This document shows positions 12,451 through 13,547 of a stretch of 13,547 bases of DNA, one piece after another. How positions within the stretch are numbered: the stretch's first letter is position 1; each line of letters starts with the position of its first letter. The stretch is from CADCTB01 sp035494015 (GTDB lineage: Bacteria > Actinomycetota > Acidimicrobiia > Acidimicrobiales > AC-14), in the NCBI GenBank assembly GCA_035494015.1, contig DATJHJ010000095.1, forward strand, positions 1 through 13,547, written 5' to 3'. Made by a program: the position numbers and the translations under genes. The notes below the pieces were generated by a model that was not told the DNA's origin, searched no databases, and saw nothing but the letters and a program-made list of their open reading frames with translations.

Positions 12451-13547
12451 GTGCGCCGACGGACCACGGCCCGCCTCCGGGCGTCCCTCGCCGTCCCGCT
12501 CTGCCTCGTGGTGCTGGTCGCCGGGGCCTGCACGTCCTCGTCCGGCACGGGCGCGGGCGACCGGGCCCCAGGCGGCGAAATCTCGGTCAGGAGGTTCGGC
12601 GCCCGGGGCGACGGCGTGACCGACGACAGCAGGGCCATCCAGGCCGCCGTCGACTCCATCGGCCCTGCGGGCGGGACCGTTCGCGTCCCCGCCGGCACGT
12701 ACCGCATCGGCAGCCAGGTCGTCATCCGCCACGACCACACCACGGTCACCGGCGACGGCCCGCAGTCGGTCATGAAGCTCCTGGACGGGGCCACCAGCAA
12801 CATGTTCGTGATGCCGGTGCCCTTCGGCACCAGCACCGCCGACGCCGTCGTCCGCGACGTCCACATCTCCCGGCTCACCCTCGACGGCAACCGGAACGGC
12901 TCCCCCCAGAAGGCGCCCACGTTCCTCGGCATCCAGATCCTCCATGCCGAGCAGGTGGACCTGTCGCAGCTGGTCATGCGGGATTGGCCCTACGACGCCA
13001 TCTCGGTGGGGGTGGGCGACAAGCCCAACGTCGGCGTCACCATCCGCGACAGCCACTTCATCGGGATGGGTCGCAACGCCATCCACCTCGGCTTCGGGTC
13101 GAACCTGCGCGTCAGTGGGGTCTTCGTGGAGGACACGCCGTCGCAGCAGTGGGGCCCGGCGGCCGGCAACGCGGTCGACGTCGAGGTCGAAGGGCTGAAC
13201 AGCTTCGTCGACGGGTTCACCATCGAGAACTCCCTGTTCGCCCGGGCCGGCACCCGCACCGCGGGCTACGGCGTCGCCCTGCAGCCCGCGTTCGGCCCCA
13301 TCCGCAACGGCGTCATCAGGGACAACGTGATCCGCAACCACCAGCACGGGGTGTTCGTGGGCACGGCGGAGGGGATCACCGTCGAGCACAACTGGGTCAT
13401 CGCCGACGACAACCTGGCCACCGGCGCCGGGATCAGCGTCTTCTCCGGGACGGCCACGGTGGACGACAACGTGGTCAACATGCTGCGGTGGCCCGTCGAC
13501 TACGGGTGGGCGGGCGTGCTCATCCACCAGCCCACGGCGCCCGTGAC
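12451..13547 (+). CDS. Right-handed beta-helix lipoprotein, pectate-lyase-3 type (3' end missing)
   Basis: The frame is open from GTG 12451 to the right edge (365 codons), so the C-terminus is missing. The N-terminus is basic (VRRRTTARLR) with a hydrophobic core and a lipobox-like VAGAC (Cys27), so it is probably a surface lipoprotein. Residues 44-90 hold the Pectate_lyase_3 N-terminal signature: ISVRRFGARGDGVTDDSRAI (44-63), then GGTVRVPAGTYRIG (74-87). The rest shows short repeating turns of a parallel beta-helix, such as ISRLTLDGNRNG, VTIRDSHFIGMGRNAIHLG, IENSLFARAG, IRDNVIRNHQHGVFVG and VEHNWVIADDN. Such proteins bind, cleave or epimerise polysaccharides; catalytic residues cannot be placed by reading alone. 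Its place after the acyltransferase suggests a role on an envelope or exported glycan (inference). Confidence 0.88.
   Translation, partial: MRRRTTARLRASLAVPLCLVVLVAGACTSSSGTGAGDRAPGGEISVRRFGARGDGVTDDSRAIQAAVDSIGPAGGTVRVPAGTYRIGSQVVIRHDHTTVTGDGPQSVMKLLDGATSNMFVMPVPFGTSTADAVVRDVHISRLTLDGNRNGSPQKAPTFLGIQILHAEQVDLSQLVMRDWPYDAISVGVGDKPNVGVTIRDSHFIGMGRNAIHLGFGSNLRVSGVFVEDTPSQQWGPAAGNAVDVEVEGLNSFVDGFTIENSLFARAGTRTAGYGVALQPAFGPIRNGVIRDNVIRNHQHGVFVGTAEGITVEHNWVIADDNLATGAGISVFSGTATVDDNVVNMLRWPVDYGWAGVLIHQPTAPV

Noticed and set aside
11139..12977. Upstream open extension of the rfbF frame, antisense to the acyltransferase and beta-helix genes
   Set aside because: The extension has no recognisable domain, whereas the plus-strand frames have clear acyltransferase-3 and pectate-lyase-3 signatures. 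RfbF homology begins at the VILCGG block near 11090.

Overview
The sequence is very GC-rich (roughly 70% by eye, not computed). It uses many GTG starts, several stop/start overlaps of the GTGA type, lipoprotein and Sec signals, and TANNNT boxes 7 nt ahead of start codons, as in leaderless transcripts. This suggests a high-GC Gram-positive bacterium (Actinomycetota, perhaps an Acidimicrobiia-like environmental lineage). That placement is inference; no marker gene is present. No RNA gene, insertion sequence, phage gene or CRISPR array was seen.

Left part (1-3773). A long, left-truncated minus-strand gene encodes a secreted modular protein. Its parts are a signal peptide, seven FG-GAP/VCBS-type repeats (a probable seven-bladed propeller), a two-cysteine Ig-like domain, and three copies (the last cut by the window edge) of a ~155-residue domain joined by Thr/Pro/Ser linkers. 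A 25-codon leader ORF with a good ribosome site ends exactly on its start codon. Divergent from it is a lipoprotein gene whose product has a lipocalin-like first half and a second half resembling the extracytoplasmic domain of FtsH.

Central part (3794-11138, all minus strand). Seven genes with overlaps or gaps of 13 nt form a probable operon. In transcription order they are glucose-1-phosphate cytidylyltransferase (RfbF), CDP-glucose 4,6-dehydratase (RfbG), an extended SDR, a class I SAM methyltransferase, a NodB-like polysaccharide deacetylase variant, a GT4-type glycosyltransferase and a NodU/CmcH-type carbamoyltransferase. The likely output is a glycan or glycoconjugate carrying a CDP-derived 6-deoxyhexose, possibly methylated, de-N-acetylated and O-carbamoylated.

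Right part (11190-13547, plus strand). A membrane acyltransferase-3 (OafA type) diverges from the operon and could add acyl groups to the same glycan. It is followed by the start of a predicted lipoprotein with a right-handed beta-helix of pectate-lyase-3 type, which runs off the right edge. Together these genes look like part of a cell-envelope or exopolysaccharide locus flanked by large secreted surface proteins.
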